Shown: in pieces, positions 35,609 through 49,054 of the stretch
How the letters are laid out: every line of letters starts with the position of its first letter
How positions within the stretch are numbered: position 1 is the stretch's first letter
From: Micropterix aruncella
Lineage: Eukaryota > Arthropoda > Insecta > Lepidoptera > Micropterigidae
Direction: 5' to 3'
NCBI GenBank assembly: GCA_944548615.1
Contig: OX155980.1
Span: 44,552,948-44,616,947, forward strand
Length of the DNA: 64,000 nt
Translations under genes and position numbers: made by a program
Notes under the pieces: generated by a model
Database searches by the model: none
What the model saw: only the letters and a program-made list of their open reading frames with translations
What the model was told of the DNA's origin: nothing

Positions 35609-37614
35609 CCCAGATTGAAACAACCGATTCAACCTGTCAACGACACAGCCGTGGCAGGGTTTAGAGAGGCCTTTCCAGGTTAGTCCTTCTTCCAGCATAC
35701 TACCAGTTGGGAGTTGAACCGTGAGTAGAGCCGACCCAAAATAACAAATAGGTCATCAGACCCAAGTTGATACGTTAGTTGAACCATTAGATAACCGATA
35801 TGATCATGCGTGGCAGCGAGATAGACGAGACAGCAAACAAAAGAAGAAATACTAATTATTTAAATGAGATGTTATGTGAGGCCGCATTGTATTATATCGT
35901 AATTGTACTGGTAAAGTTACATTACTATGTGAAATATATGATTAATTAACATGTCTCCAGAACATGCGTAATAATGTAGGTACTACAAGGAGCAAATTAA
36001 ACTCAATACCAAATAATAATGGATTATAATCCACCTTAAGTCGTAGTAGCATTTCAACCCGTTTATAATACAGAGTGTCTAGAAAGATAGATGTATTTGT
36101 TTTTTTATTAGCTTTGTGGTGCAAATACGAGAGATTATACAGATGTAGCTAAAGTGCTTAGCATTTACTGAAAATTTACTTGCTTTGAGTCGTTCATTAT
36201 AGATAAAAGTACTTTCTGTTTGTATCGCCTTTTACCGGAATCATAATTTTTAACATTATTGGCCTCTCGTATCTCTCTCGTAGTCTACCAATCACTAAAC
36301 ATTAATTAGGAATTAGTACTAATTTAAACTAAATGCTACATTGAAAGCATTCACAATACAGGGCTTTTACGCTCCATGTGAATTTTAAATTGTTTAACAT
36401 ATAATATAATCAAACTTTATTTTTTTTTAAATCAATGCTCACTCAATTATTAAGTATAATTTGTTTCTTCACGTGTACATAAAAAGCAATGCCAAAATTA
36501 AATAAGACAATAATGTTAATTACGTGATAGCGTAATTTCAACAAGGGTTAATATTACCTTTACCCCAAGAGTTTGGATTTCAAGTGATATCATGAAATAG
36601 GTTTATAATAGTATTCTGACCACCCTTACCTAATTTAAAGTTAATTTTGCGCGAAAATAGCGATGACCTCAAAAGCAAAGTGTTTATTCGTGATCAAACA
36701 CCTCTGCTCCAGGTTAGAGGTGTATCGTTTTTTACCATACAAATTTACATTAGGCCTGTACTTACGAGGAAATAGGGTTCATTGTAGCACAAGTTTTCTC
36801 GTAGGATATAAGGATTTCTTTATGGTATTTGTGCCTAAATTATTAAAATAAATTAATTTTAAAAAATTATCTAAATGTGACTTTGCAAATAATGGAGACA
36901 TTATGTTTTGATGATTGGTCTATAAAGTCGATCATGTACTGATAAGCTCTTGAATGATAGATTGATGGAGGAATAATATTTACTGGAGTCAAATTGTGCA
37001 TTTCAAAGATAATTAATAACATTGGCAAGTTTTACCTTTTAGGTCAAGATAAACCGTGATTTTTAAAATACAACTAACACTTTTATCGACATAGGTTTTA
37101 TTGTTTTTATATTGTTGTCTATAGGTAGATCTTCAGTTAAGCATAAAAAGAATACAATTTATGTAAGTCCAAAAGAAGGCTTTTGGTGATAAATGATGAA
37201 TAGAATATGATACAAACCTAGCATGAGCATTAAAGGCTCTCTGTGCTCACATTTATATTGTTACTCGCGTCACGGTCGCTCTTAAAACCAATCTAAAATT
37301 TTAGTGTGCAAAATATTTCGTTCACTTTTATCGCTCTGTTATACAGCACCCTATTCCCGAGCGCATACCAAAATTAATATGGTGTGCAAGATTTTCAGAC
37401 TGGAAAATATCGTCTGTGACAGCAATGTCAGACCTTCAGTCAGTTATACTAACTAGAAAACGTAAACAAGTAAATATATTAAAAAGAATAAACAGCACGG
37501 TTGCCGTACAGAAAGGTGAACTATTGTAATTATAATGATTTTTATTACGGTTTTTTTATAATATATTTGGGGTTTATATATTTATCTATGTATGGTAGGT
37601 ATGTATGTTTTCGA
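35609..37614. other. Stretch with no gene seen
   Basis: 35620-35770 is moderately GC-rich (GCAGGGTTTAGAGAGGCCTT) and may continue the neighbouring repeat. The rest is AT-rich with only short random frames. Confidence 0.45.
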
Positions 37615-38264
37615 AATGTACTCTATCAGACCTTTCACTCGACGATAAATGCGATATATGTATATTAATTTATTGACATTTGGTCATTTAGACATCTACT
37701 TTCTTGATATTTGGACAGCTAAGATACCATATGACACTCGAGATGACATAATAATATTATACACTTATAAATCGGCTCAAGCCTTTAGAAATTATGGTGG
37801 AATAAAGAAACGGAAAATATACATAAATGAACCTGTAAACATTTCACTCCTTTTTTGTTGGACAGTCGTGTAAAAAATATTGAAACAATAGAATTTATTC
37901 AATTTTTCTATTGCTTTATTTTTAAATATGGCACCAAGGTCTAACATAACACAAACATAACTAAAGGATTTGAAGAGAAAAAAGAATTCGTGCTTTTCAG
38001 ACGACAACCTAACAAAAAAGATGTGTTATGTGTTCAGGGTTAATCTATGTAAGTTTTCCTTTTCTTTATTTCACCATTACTTATAAACGCTAAAACCGAC
38101 TTAAAAGTGTGTGGTATTGGTAGAATTTTTATGACATCCCGAGTGTGACGGGTACCTTGACCGTCAAAATATCAAGTAAGTAGTAGTCGAAACGTCCAAA
38201 TGTCAATAAATTAACATAATTATATCGTGTTTAGTGTCAAGTAAAAGGTCTGTTTAGGTACATT
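37615..38264. mobile_element. MITE-like element with about 110-bp inverted ends
   Basis: Reading inward, both ends begin AATGTAC and share AGACCTTT, ACTCGAC or ACTTGAC, TTAATTTATTGACATTTGG and CTTGATATTTGGAC-like words in order, spanning about 110 bases each. Identity is perhaps 70-75%, so it is old. The 650-bp element has no coding capacity. No sure target duplication. Confidence 0.7.
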
Positions 38265-38679
38265 CCGGAAATATGCATATATCTATATGGCTAAATACAT
38301 AAACAACCAATATTCCATAAAAACCCGCATTAAAAATAATTATAAATACAATAGTTCACTTTTTGTAACGACAGTCGTGTTTTTTATTTTTTTTCATTTA
38401 TTTGCTTGTCATTTATTATTTTTTAAGGTCTTGGTATCAAATTAACATTAGCTGCATTCTGTATGATCAAAACTATTTAAAATTATTAGTTTACGCTATA
38501 TATTCGCAACGAGAAGCAAAAATAGCTGTATAGGTTTTTATTTATAAATTTTTTGAGGGTATTTATTTGTTTAAAAATACTATGAATAAACATTATCGAA
38601 AAATCCCTTTACAAATTATCTTGAATAATTTAACGAATCGCCAATCATTGACACATGCACTTCTTTGCTTTATTTATCA
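38265..38679. other. AT-rich spacer, nothing seen
   Basis: Short AT-rich sequence between a MITE and a Helitron. No open frame or repeat recognised. Confidence 0.4.
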
Positions 38680-39616
38680 CTAGCAGACCCGACAGAAGCT
38701 ATCCTGTCCAAATTTCAATAAATTTGTTTGTGATCGTTTTGTGAATTTGTGAAAAGCTATTGGAATATGTAAACCAAGTAAAAAAATCAATTGTGTCACC
38801 CCAAGACTTTCCTGTCAAGTAGCCAGGAACTTAATTCATCTGAATATTAATTTCCTAAATATTACCCCCCCCCCAACCTAGCGCCACCCTTTAACGCCCC
38901 CTCCCCCGATGATGATAATGATGATGATGATAATGAATTCGAAATCAAATCGAAATCGAAAACAAAATTGAAATCGAAATAAAAATCGAAATCTAAACCG
39001 AAACCGAAACCGACACCAAAACCGAAACCGAAATCAAAATCGAAAACGAAATGGAAATCGAAAACTATCGAAAACGAAATTCAAAATTTTGGGTCTCTGC
39101 TGTTGACCGTTGAGGAGTTCCCTCATCGGCAGCCAACCCAGAGTACATCTGCCATATCATGGTTGAACCTGGAAGGGGCTATCATAATTGAATGAGCGTA
39201 CAAAATTTTGGGTCCCTGCTGTCGACCATTTTTTTTTTTTAATTTAGGCTGTAAGGCGTTTTTCCGGATTTTTCTCCAGTTCTTCCAGATTTTTTTTCTA
39301 TTGAATACATTCGATTGAAATATTTCCATGCCGAGACCATAGCGATCAAAACAAATAAAGAATCGACATAATATGTCGTTCCAATTCAAAAAAAGAATTA
39401 CGGATATCCATCGTTCGAATCGTGAGTAGAAAAAAGCACTTTTAGTTTTTCCTGAATTTTCTATTTTTCCAGGCAAATTTTCCAATTTTACTTTTCGTTA
39501 GGACCTTATTTGGACTATTACAAACATTTTGAAGAAAAAAAATATCCAAATCGGTTCAGCTGTTCTAACTAATATGCGGATACCAACGAACAACATTTAA
39601 TTTTTATTTACATAGA
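38680..39616 (-). mobile_element. Nonautonomous Helitron carrying satellite-like interior
   Basis: Read on the minus strand, the element starts TCTATGTAAATAAAAATTAA (39616 leftward), passes a CAGCTGAACCGATTTGG word, and ends GTCGGGTCTGCTAG at 38680 next to a T. TC...CTAG with insertion between A and T is the Helitron signature. The interior holds, in plus-strand order, the GTGTCACCCC head, C-tracts, GATGATGATAATGATGATG, an AATCGAAATCGAAA simple repeat and just over one 120-bp minisatellite unit (GGGTCTCTGCTGTTGACCG...). No Rep/helicase is present, so it moved in trans if at all. The 120-codon minus-strand frame across it is incidental. Confidence 0.75.
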
Positions 39617-39639
39617 TCATGGAATAGCAATCAAGCTTT

Positions 39640-40300
39640 TTAAATTTTGAAAATTTTATTTATTTATTTATTTATTTATTAAAGGTAAATCACAAAATAT
39701 AATTTACTGCAGCATTACAAAAAAAAATGTGTTTGGACCAGTAGCGAAAAATAGAGCACACTGCAGTATCTTGGTCACTGCGTCAACACCGCCTAACTAG
39801 GCCTAGGCCTGTACTAAGGCAGGTGTACCAGGAAATATTTTACCTGTGCACACAAAAAAAATAAAAAATTAACAACAAAACTTAAAAATTAAACATGTTA
39901 AAAAAATAAATTAAAATATCATCAAGAAATATTTCAAATATAATCATAAAATTATCGAGTAAATAAATAAAAATCGAAATTATAATAATAGTAAATAGAT
40001 AGATAGATACCTACTCAGTAAAATAAACAAATAAAAATAAAATAAGAATAAAAATAAAAATCATACGAGATAGTCAAATAATTTGTGGCTCTTTTCACGG
40101 CCTTCATTTATTAGCCACATATGGCTCTGTTTCTTAAAGCAATCTTTAGACTGAATTGTTTTAATTACTTTATAGAATTCTTTATTAAGGCTTTTAGTAT
40201 TACAGATTTTACCGATGTTAAGTCCTGACTGTTTTGCAGAAATTTTCATAAGAAATTGCAGCAATGACTTGTATTTCTTTTGGACAGCAATGACTTCATA
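39640..40300 (-). mobile_element. LINE 3' end with TAAA tail
   Basis: On the minus strand the sequence ends TGTGATTTACC, TTTAATAAATAAATAAATA, the usual tail of insect jockey/CR1-like elements, near 39660-39690. Upstream is a plausible 3' UTR and a 67-codon frame (40061-40264) ending HKLFDYLV that could be an ORF2 C-terminus, but I do not recognise it firmly. A related 3' end may occur at 43490-43700. Confidence 0.5.
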
Positions 40301-42661
40301 CTTCGCCTTAACCTAAAACAGGCAGTTTACATTCTCGGCGACAGTCGTCAGTTAGTTTCTTCAATAAATTAACGATGTAACGATCTTTACCACATCGGAG
40401 ACGGACTCGGGAGATAATAAAAACAATTAGGTCGTCAAAAAATAAACACAAAATTAAAAACAATAAGATGCAACCTACAGACCAAGGTGAGAAAATTTGC
40501 TCGAGATTTGTGAAAAAGTTTTCTAAGATGAAACGTATTGTCGAATCTGACCTCAATTTGACGACATACAAACCGAGAAAAGTTCAAGTTTGACGAATCG
40601 ATCATAACTTTTTAAACTACGCGCCACTGATGAAAATTGGAGAAATATCGTATTTTTTCGACAATCATGTTGACAAAACAAAATATTAGTGACATAATAT
40701 TTTTCGACAAATTAAAATGATAAATATGGGCTAAAATTCATTGACTCATACCATTACGAAGGATATAAATAGTGTATTTTTTTGTTATATAATTTTTATG
40801 ATTTTAAGTGTTATTTGATAGCTCAGAAACTCGTTAGGCTTCAAACTGTTGTTGGACTTGAATCACCAACGATGTTTTTTTCATAGTAAACGCATCGCAT
40901 CGCAACTAGTATCGCTGATACACTGGACCCATGCACTAGTCCCATGAGGCTTGGAAAGTTACATAACTCGTTTTGTAGGTCCACTGGGCCCATATGGCCC
41001 TCAGGGATGCACTATACACTCACATATGCGAAATGTCCTCTTAAAGGCACGTGTGATGCAGCACCTGTAGAATAGCATACTGAGAGGAGAGTAGATGCAC
41101 TCTCGAGCGACAGGGTATTGCGGGGATAGGGTGCGAGGGAAGTGAGCAGAGGGGTACGTCTCGACGAACGCCTTTGGTTAGCGTTGCGTGCGTGCGAAGG
41201 TTTGCGAATTCCTCAAACGTTTCAACATCTGCGTTGGCGTAGTAGAAGACATGTGGCGGCCATATGCAATCCCTTGGACTCGTGAAGTAACTCGCTTCAT
41301 TTACAATTTTGTTCTAAGAGACGCTAATGTCTGGTATACTGTGCCTGTAGGAACATACTAAGCCGCGCGAGCCGGGACGCTGTACCGAGTGTGCGAGGCG
41401 GAGAGTGGAGTTGCAAGATGGGTCCCAGTGACCAACCACACTAATTAAGGGTTAATACGTTTTATTCATTAGGTTTTTACTTCCTTGTACTTTCTAATGT
41501 ATGGCGCTTGGTAAGATAAATGTAAAAAAATAAACGTATCAGTACCACGTATTCTTTTAGCAGTATGAACATACGCAGTAACTGGTTGAGTGTTAAAACA
41601 ATGTAAATATTATTTTATTTCTTGATAATCAAAAAAATAATCTATTATAATGATAATATCTCAACTGATAAAGACTTGATGTTTTTTTTTGTCTCCTTTA
41701 AAAATACTATAAAAACGCCTATACACATATTCTTATATTAGTTTAGGTCAACATTTGGTTGATTAAGGATATGTCCACAATATACAGATTTTATTAGCAG
41801 TGATTGCTTGAAGCTCAGAAAAATATATGCAAGAATAATAAAATACTCTCTAAAAGATTGTTAGATATTCTAGAGTATGGTTGGAATATGTTTTGTCGGT
41901 TTTATTATGCGTGCTTTTTCTATGCTAATGAGTGACGATCTATCAACATTGTCAATAAAACTTTAAAGTAGCACAATTTCTAATATTTCAACTTATTACA
42001 TCAATAGAAAATATATTAACAACCAGTAGGTTGTCCTATGAAGAAGATGTTTCGTTTCCTTGATTTGAAATATTTGAAATTTATTTTACAATCGAAATAC
42101 ATTTCACATACGTACCGCCTACCTAATTTAACGAGGTTATCTGTATGTACATAACAGGAACCGGCGTTTTTCAAGTCTTCGTGCTGATTGGCTTCAAAGG
42201 ACGGTTTTTTTATCCGTTTTGTATCGACTCGTCGGCGACGGAAGCATCGCAATTTAACTTTGTTTGGCCTCTACCACGCCTCTATTCTTACTCGTTCTCG
42301 CTTTCGATTTTTTCCCTTTACACAATTTCACAATCGAATTTCTTATTTTTTCAATTAATCAAGGATGTAGTAGTAAGGAAAATTATTCGATATTTTTAAG
42401 CGTGTTGCATCTTTTAAAGATTCGAGTTGGGGCATTGATTTTAAATATTCAGATTTCCAAGTACCAAAAATAAACCTGCTATTGACAAAGCAAAAAAAAA
42501 ATTACATATTTTATAAAAAATAAAGACGGTTAAGTGTGAATAATACTCACCTATCAAGGGTTTCACTGTATCGTCGTATTTAATAAATTTGCCATTAGGA
42601 TTAATTTAAAAAATCTATTCTAAAAAATATATATTTGCCCATAAAAAAAATATTTTTATAA
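40301..42661. other. Stretch with no supported gene; GC-rich patch 40900-41450
   Basis: The patch at 40900-41450 is clearly GC-richer (GAGCGACAGGGTATTGCGG, GGGACGCTGTACCGAGTG) yet has no long open frame or known motif. It may be a decayed repeat or an untranslated exon. The 87-codon hydrophobic frame (40308-40571, minus) and the 78-codon basic frame (42016-42252, minus) are unrecognised. Confidence 0.4.
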
Positions 42662-43239
42662 TCCATATATATATAAAACAAAGTCTGGTTTGTTCGAGCA
42701 CTTATAACTCGAGAACGGCTGGATCTATTTTCATGGTTTATAATTTGTAGTATTTGTCTCCGTCCCGAATAGCAGAATAACTATTAAAAACGAAAATTGG
42801 AAAGTTGGCGAAAAATAAAAATAAAGAAAACATTTTCCCATACAAAATAAAAATATGTGTTTTTCTCATGGTCATTTGTACGTGGCATGTTCACGTGTCG
42901 GCAAATCATCAGCTTTATTTGTTCTTGCGCCTGATAAAAAAAAACAAAAAAAAATGTATTTTATAAGGTGCTTCAATGAAGAGAATTAAACCGAGTACAT
43001 CCCATGCTGCACAATAAGTAAATAGTTTAATTCAATCATGTCTTGCTGACACGCGATTGCTATATCTAATTTTTATACTTTTATATTTATTTTTGTGTTA
43101 TTATCTTAATAAAGTAGTGAACTTAATGTTTATTTTGTATTCATTGTATTACTTTCATAAAATCATAAATTAAGTTCAGGTAATCTTTATTACGACATTA
43201 ATTCACTGTTAGGCGGTACGAGTTCGCCGGGTCAGCTAG
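42662..43239 (+). mobile_element. Nonautonomous Helitron, 578 bp
   Basis: Begins TCCATATATATATAAAAC directly after an A. It contains ACTCGAGAACGGCTGGATC and ATCATCAGCTTTATTTG, and ends GAGTTCGCCGGGTCAGCTAG followed by T. The 3' end is the same family type as the relic at 738 (TTCGCCGGGTCATCTAG). No coding frame. Confidence 0.85.
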
Positions 43240-44270
43240 TATAAAATAATTACACTTAGCGCACGGAATATTGAAATAAAAAAAAGCTCTATTTTCGATT
43301 CATTAATAAAAATATATTTATTTAGTTACATTTTGTGTAATACTATATTAGAAATTTAGATTTTAAACAAAGCTATCACTTCCTAATATGCGAGTGTTTT
43401 ATCCTTATATTTCGTAAATTGTAAAAAGTTGGGTAGTCCACATATTTTTTAAATTATATTCAAGTCTGGTAGTTATGTTCATTTATTTGTTTTATTTATT
43501 ATGGCAATGTACAATGAGTATCAGGAAGCGTAACACGAAACGTAGGTAATATCTGAACTTTGAAGATTTCAAATTTACATTAAAAATTAAAAAAACCTTA
43601 GCAAGGTGTGTTACGCTTGTATGTGATTATCAGTGTCATGCCACCCAACTTAAACTAAACCTGTTCCAGGGAAAATGTTTTAACATAGTAAAAAGAATGT
43701 TTAAAGAAAAAAAAATGGCTACAAAATAAGAATTAAAAAATAATAATAAATTGAAAGCTGAAATAGACTAAAAAAAATCTTTTATGTGCAATTATACCTA
43801 AAATAAATAAATATATAAATATTTAACATAGAATAAAAAATATAAGTGTTTAAACTAATAGGTTATAAAATACTTTTCACTTATAATCTTAATTGTATGC
43901 AGGCATTAAATTTATTTAATTTTAAATACAATCAAATCTAATTCTACTCTAGTAGGTTCCGAAGCTTCCTAAGCTTGATACATCATTGCGTTTTAAATTT
44001 AAATAATGTCATTATGGAAAATGTACTACTTTGACACACATTTACATATATAATGTAATTGAAAAAAACTGTCATCTTTATTAGAATATTATTAATTAAT
44101 AATTACATTATCAGAGGATTATTATATAATATAACATTATTGTGAACCGCTACTAATTTAATGACAAATTGTTATTGACTTGTATTAATATATTATTTAA
44201 TTACAACGTTCAGGCCACGGGCTTATAAAACCCTGTAAATTTAACCGCTGTAGTTTCGTCGTTTTTCAGT
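43240..44270. other. AT-rich stretch with possible LINE 3' end
   Basis: 43490-43700 has GTTTTATTTATTATGGC, then a CCTGTTCCAGGGAAAATG word resembling the 39640-39850 LINE 3' region on the minus strand. The remainder is unannotated AT-rich DNA. Confidence 0.35.
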
Positions 44271-44740
44271 ATGTTGAATAAAATGATATATCTTTCAGAA
44301 GAAGATTTTATTTATCGAAAGCCACCCCAATCCCCGCTGCCAACAATCCAAATAGAACCAATTCATCAACACAATAGGGGAAATAAATTTGACCAGGTTC
44401 GAAACAGTTACATTTCCAAAAGTCTCTGTTATTATAATAAGGTTCCTGCGCATGTCAGAAGTCTTGGGGAGAATCATTTGAAAAAAAAAACAACGCATAT
44501 TTTCACGCGAAGACTTACATTTTTTTTCTAGTCAGCTCATATTTTAGAATACTTCGATTTACACGACGATTTAGGAATCACTTGTAGGTACCCTTTTCAG
44601 AGCTATGACTGGTTCTTTGGTCGCGCTAAGAGATTTCGAGACCCCTATCCGACCCCTAATGGCTCGATGACGTAATTACACAAATACGCAAGTTAAATAC
44701 CCTTAACAATGTATAATAATTGTCTTTTCAGAATAAATAA
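44271..44740 (+). mobile_element. LINE C-terminus and 3' UTR (uninterrupted paralog)
   Basis: The frame 44271-44531 reads NKFDQVRNSYISKSLCYYNK, then VPAHVRSL, a jockey-like ORF2 C-terminal block (xxYYNKLPxHVR). Its 3' UTR (44490-44700) aligns with 48960-49054 plus 60738-60850: TTTTCACGCGAAGACTT, CTCATATTTTAGAATACTTC, GGAATCACTTG, AGATTTCGAGA and ATACGCAAGTT. It therefore serves as an unoccupied reference for the insertion that splits the other copy. Confidence 0.65.
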
Positions 44741-45923
<1,183 letters not shown>

Positions 45924-46305
45924 GCATACCAAGTATATGTAAATGTATACATATATTCATAATATTTTCATAGATAGTAATTATTTCAATATAATTATTT
46001 ATTGGGGAGTAAATAAAGTCATTCATTTGTTTCTGCGATCTATCGATGTCCTGTTCATAATATTCTAAATTTAGATTTTTTTTCATAATGTTTCTCTGAA
46101 ACCACAGGGGGTGGTTGATTGTCTGCGTCATTCGCAATTGGCGCGCCTATACGCTCAAATTACAAAAACATCTCGAAGCGAATAATGAATTATATCTGCC
46201 GACCAAATTAGTCAGATTTTATTTTTTTGTGATTGTGGTGTAGTAACGTAGAGTTTTACAATTATTCAGTGAGGCACGACCTGCTTTTTAAGCGTGGTGG
46301 TTAAA

Positions 46306-47443
46306 ACTGCAGTATAGGAACGTCTCATGGATTTTTTATTTTTAAACGTCACCGGACTCTATTCGCCACGCAGATTCCGAATCTTCAATAATCTTTTGTC
46401 GTTCTCAATAAATAAGCGAGATATAATCATTTAAAATTTGCATACTAAACTTCCAAAAAAACGGCCATATTGCTTCAGAAGAAGTGTCGGAATATAGTCG
46501 ATATATCGCGAGTTATCTAATATCGATAACAATTAGCAATATTACAAAAATTATGGAATGGTCGTAAAAAAAAACATTTGCGATATTAAAAAAGAAAGAC
46601 TATTTTTGAGGTTTTTTTCAATGACTGCGTTTTGATAACAAAAGGTATCCTGAAACAATAGAAAGTTCCTAAATATTTGAATATCGCTCATAATATTAAC
46701 ATGACAATATGTTAGCGATAATTCGGATTTTTTTCAAGGTTTTTGACAAATCGACTTTGGTGATGATGGCAAAAGGTAACCTGAAACAAACTAAATTTCT
46801 TCAATATCAAATTAACACCACGTGTTAGTGCCATGTGCGATCATCTAAACAAAATGGACAATTTTCGAAGGTTTTACGAAATGACTTGGTGTATTGATGA
46901 CTAAAGGTAACCTGAAATAAACGACATTTCAGGATATCTTCTGTCATCAATATGCAAAGTCATTGAAAACACATCGAAAATAGTGCCCTTTTTTAAATTT
47001 CGCGAAAATATGTATTTTTCGAAACTTTTTTTTTAATATTTCGATTAATCTAAAAACTATGCAAATTGTCATAATTTCTGTAATATCGCTAATTGTTATC
47101 GATATTACGATATACTCGAAAGTGTCCAACACGGTATGTACAAACAAAATGGCCGCAACTTTCTTGACATTGGGATGAAAAATTTGAATGCCTATGTCTC
47201 GCTTATTTATTGAGATCGAATAAAAATTATGGAAGATTCGTAATCAGCGTGGTGAATATAGCGTAGTGAATTTTATTTTGGTCTATTTTGGCCTATTTGT
47301 TTACATATAAAATTTAAACTTTGAATGTCTATATCTCGCTTTTTAATAGCGACCGACACAATTTTCTTCCAGATTTAGCATTAAAATGCTACAATCTATT
47401 AGTCTATTTTTTTTTTTTTTGAGAGAGGTTCCTATACTGCAGT
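46306..47443. mobile_element. Foldback element with ACTGCAGTATAGGAAC ends
   Basis: ACTGCAGTATAGGAAC at 46306-46321 is exactly inverted at 47428-47443. Long weaker inverted similarity continues inward (CACGCWGATTNCGAATCTTC, AATAAATAAGCGAGA, ATCGATAACAATTAGC). The interior includes about three tandem 140-base units. TTA sits close to both ends (46301-46303; 47443-47445) and might be a target duplication. No coding capacity. Confidence 0.75.
46600..46965. repeat. Tandem units of about 130-150 bp inside the foldback
   Basis: Words such as AAAGGTAACCTGAAACAAAC, then TTTTTCAAGG or TTTTCGAAGG, then TTTGACAAATCGACTT or TTTACGAAATGACTT, recur about three times (near 46640, 46770 and 46905). Confidence 0.65.
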
Positions 47444-48172
47444 TATTCCAATTTTACAAAGCAAATATATAATGAAACCGGAATATATATCAGGTTAACT
47501 TAGTTCTGTAATAATTACCCATTATAAAAAAATCACAGAATGTGACATGTACATGATTAAAATTATCTAAGTAATAAATTAAAAATTAAAACGCAAAATA
47601 AATAATAATTATATTAATCCAGAGTAAAACTATCTTATCTTTGTAGTGGCAGAGCATTAATTTTGGATTACGCGCGGTTTGAGTGTCCAACTCTACCGGC
47701 AGGTGGACAGCGGAAATATCAGCATCTAAGAAGCCGTAAAAATAAGAGAGATTAAAATAAGATGGCGGGGCATGAAGACGCGTGCCTATGTGGCTTATCG
47801 GTAAATTAATAAAAGAATAATTAATATATAATAATAAAAGTTAAAATGAAGTCAAGAACGCATTTAATTTATCCCATACAAATTCATATTTAAAATTAAA
47901 ATATGCTATGTTATAATTAAAGAATCAAAGAATTTATATCACCCAGTGGGGATGTAATATCATCCTGCGAAGTGAGGCGCCCTGTCATTTTGTAGTCATT
48001 TTGCCGCATCTAGTATTTATTACTTTGATTCTACGACCCTTGGCATTGTCCCAATCGATAGTTCAAATACATTTAAAAATATTATTAGTTTATAGGTACG
48101 TAGAAAAGCCTTTTCTAAATAGATACATCGTAGATAGAGCATTACAATTTTTTCGTTGATTTGTCTCTACAG
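47444..48172. other. Intron-like sequence before exon B
   Basis: AT-rich with no open frame. Ends with a good 3' splice region (TTTTTTCGTTGATTTGTCTC, then TACAG at 48172). Confidence 0.5.
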
Positions 48173-48343
48173 TGAATTTTTAAATGACGATAAACTGTCA
48201 AGGATTTCTGCACTTGCAAGAAATCCTTATTCGGCGCACTACATTGATTCTTCTGCAACTACGATGGAACCATCCACATCTCCTGTCCAAGAGGTTCCAA
48301 AATCTCCGAGGTTGAAGATATGCCACATAGAAATAATAAACTA
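48173..48343 (+). CDS. Exon B candidate: 171-bp phase-2 exon or terminal exon
   Basis: After a strong acceptor (GTCTCTACAG), one base completes a split codon. Then 56 open codons read EFLNDDKLSRISALARNPYS, AHYIDSSATTMEPSTSPVQE and VPKSPRLKICHIEIIN. The next triplet is TAG, so it may be a terminal exon; an AATAAA lies about 150 bases downstream near 48495. Alternatively the overlapping CTA|GTAAGG is a donor, giving a symmetric 171-base cassette (phase 2 in and out) that skips the stop. Exon A joins it in frame (KIP, Ser from AG+T, EFLND). Ser/Pro-rich, unrecognised, with no domain seen. Confidence 0.5.
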
Positions 48344-48929
48344 GTAAGGGCGCGTTGCACGTGTTGCTCTATACAATTATCGAGAATAAGCTTCTGCAGA
48401 ATCTTTCAAAACAGGTCAATGCTCGTTGCACGCAATATTATATCGCATTTTTTATAATGTTTCAATTACTTTCAATGAAGCTGATCAATGAATAATAAAA
48501 TAAAGTATGTTATTTTCACGGATATAATTACATTATATTACATTACATTTACGTAGTGTCCAATTAACGGTTAAAAACCATACTTGGATATTACAGGTTT
48601 AATGTCTTTGCAAGGCATCGGTAAAATAGTTTTCGTAGAATTGATTTGCAATGCTAGTAGAATTTGTCGTCTCCTCGTATTTATTTGTATTGTCTTGCTG
48701 GTGTCTTTAATAAAAATGTCGACATATATTTCGTTTCTGTGTACATATTGCTAGAAGTTTGCTTAAATCTCGGTTATACACTTGATCGTGTATATGCTTT
48801 AGTATAAACGGGTTTAATTTTAAATTAGAACCAAAATCTAAAAATTATATTATCTGTTTACAAGTTTCAATTATATTGCAGAAACTAACAAAGATAGGTG
48901 GGTAGTATGGCTACACTACCTGCCGTTAT
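48344..48929. other. Possible 3' UTR then spacer
   Basis: Contains AATAATAAAATAAAG near 48490, a plausible poly-A signal if exon B is terminal. CATTTACGTAGTGTCCAATT, then AAAAACCA, near 48548 resembles 34157. Otherwise unremarkable. Confidence 0.4.
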
Positions 48930-49054
48930 CTTTTTTGCATGAAAACGTATTTCATGGAAAACTTTCAGCTTAAGTTTTCACTCGAAGACTTGATTATTTT
49001 CCGCTCAGGTCATATTTTATAACACTTCCAGATCTATACGACGGACGTAAGAAT
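48930..49054 (+). mobile_element. LINE 3' UTR, left half (split by 11.7-kb insertion)
   Basis: TTTTCACTCGAAGACTTGAT, CTCAGGTCATATTTTATAAC and ACTTCCAGATCTATACGACG align with the intact paralog at 44500-44577. The alignment stops at AT (49053-49054), where the large inserted element begins, and resumes at 60736. Confidence 0.75.

Noticed and set aside
39123..39485. 120-codon minus-strand frame
   Set aside because: Lies wholly inside the nonautonomous Helitron and its satellite unit; no domain.
40900..41450. Host gene exon or rDNA fragment in the GC-rich patch
   Set aside because: No open frame, splice signals or rRNA-like conserved words recognised; left as unassigned.
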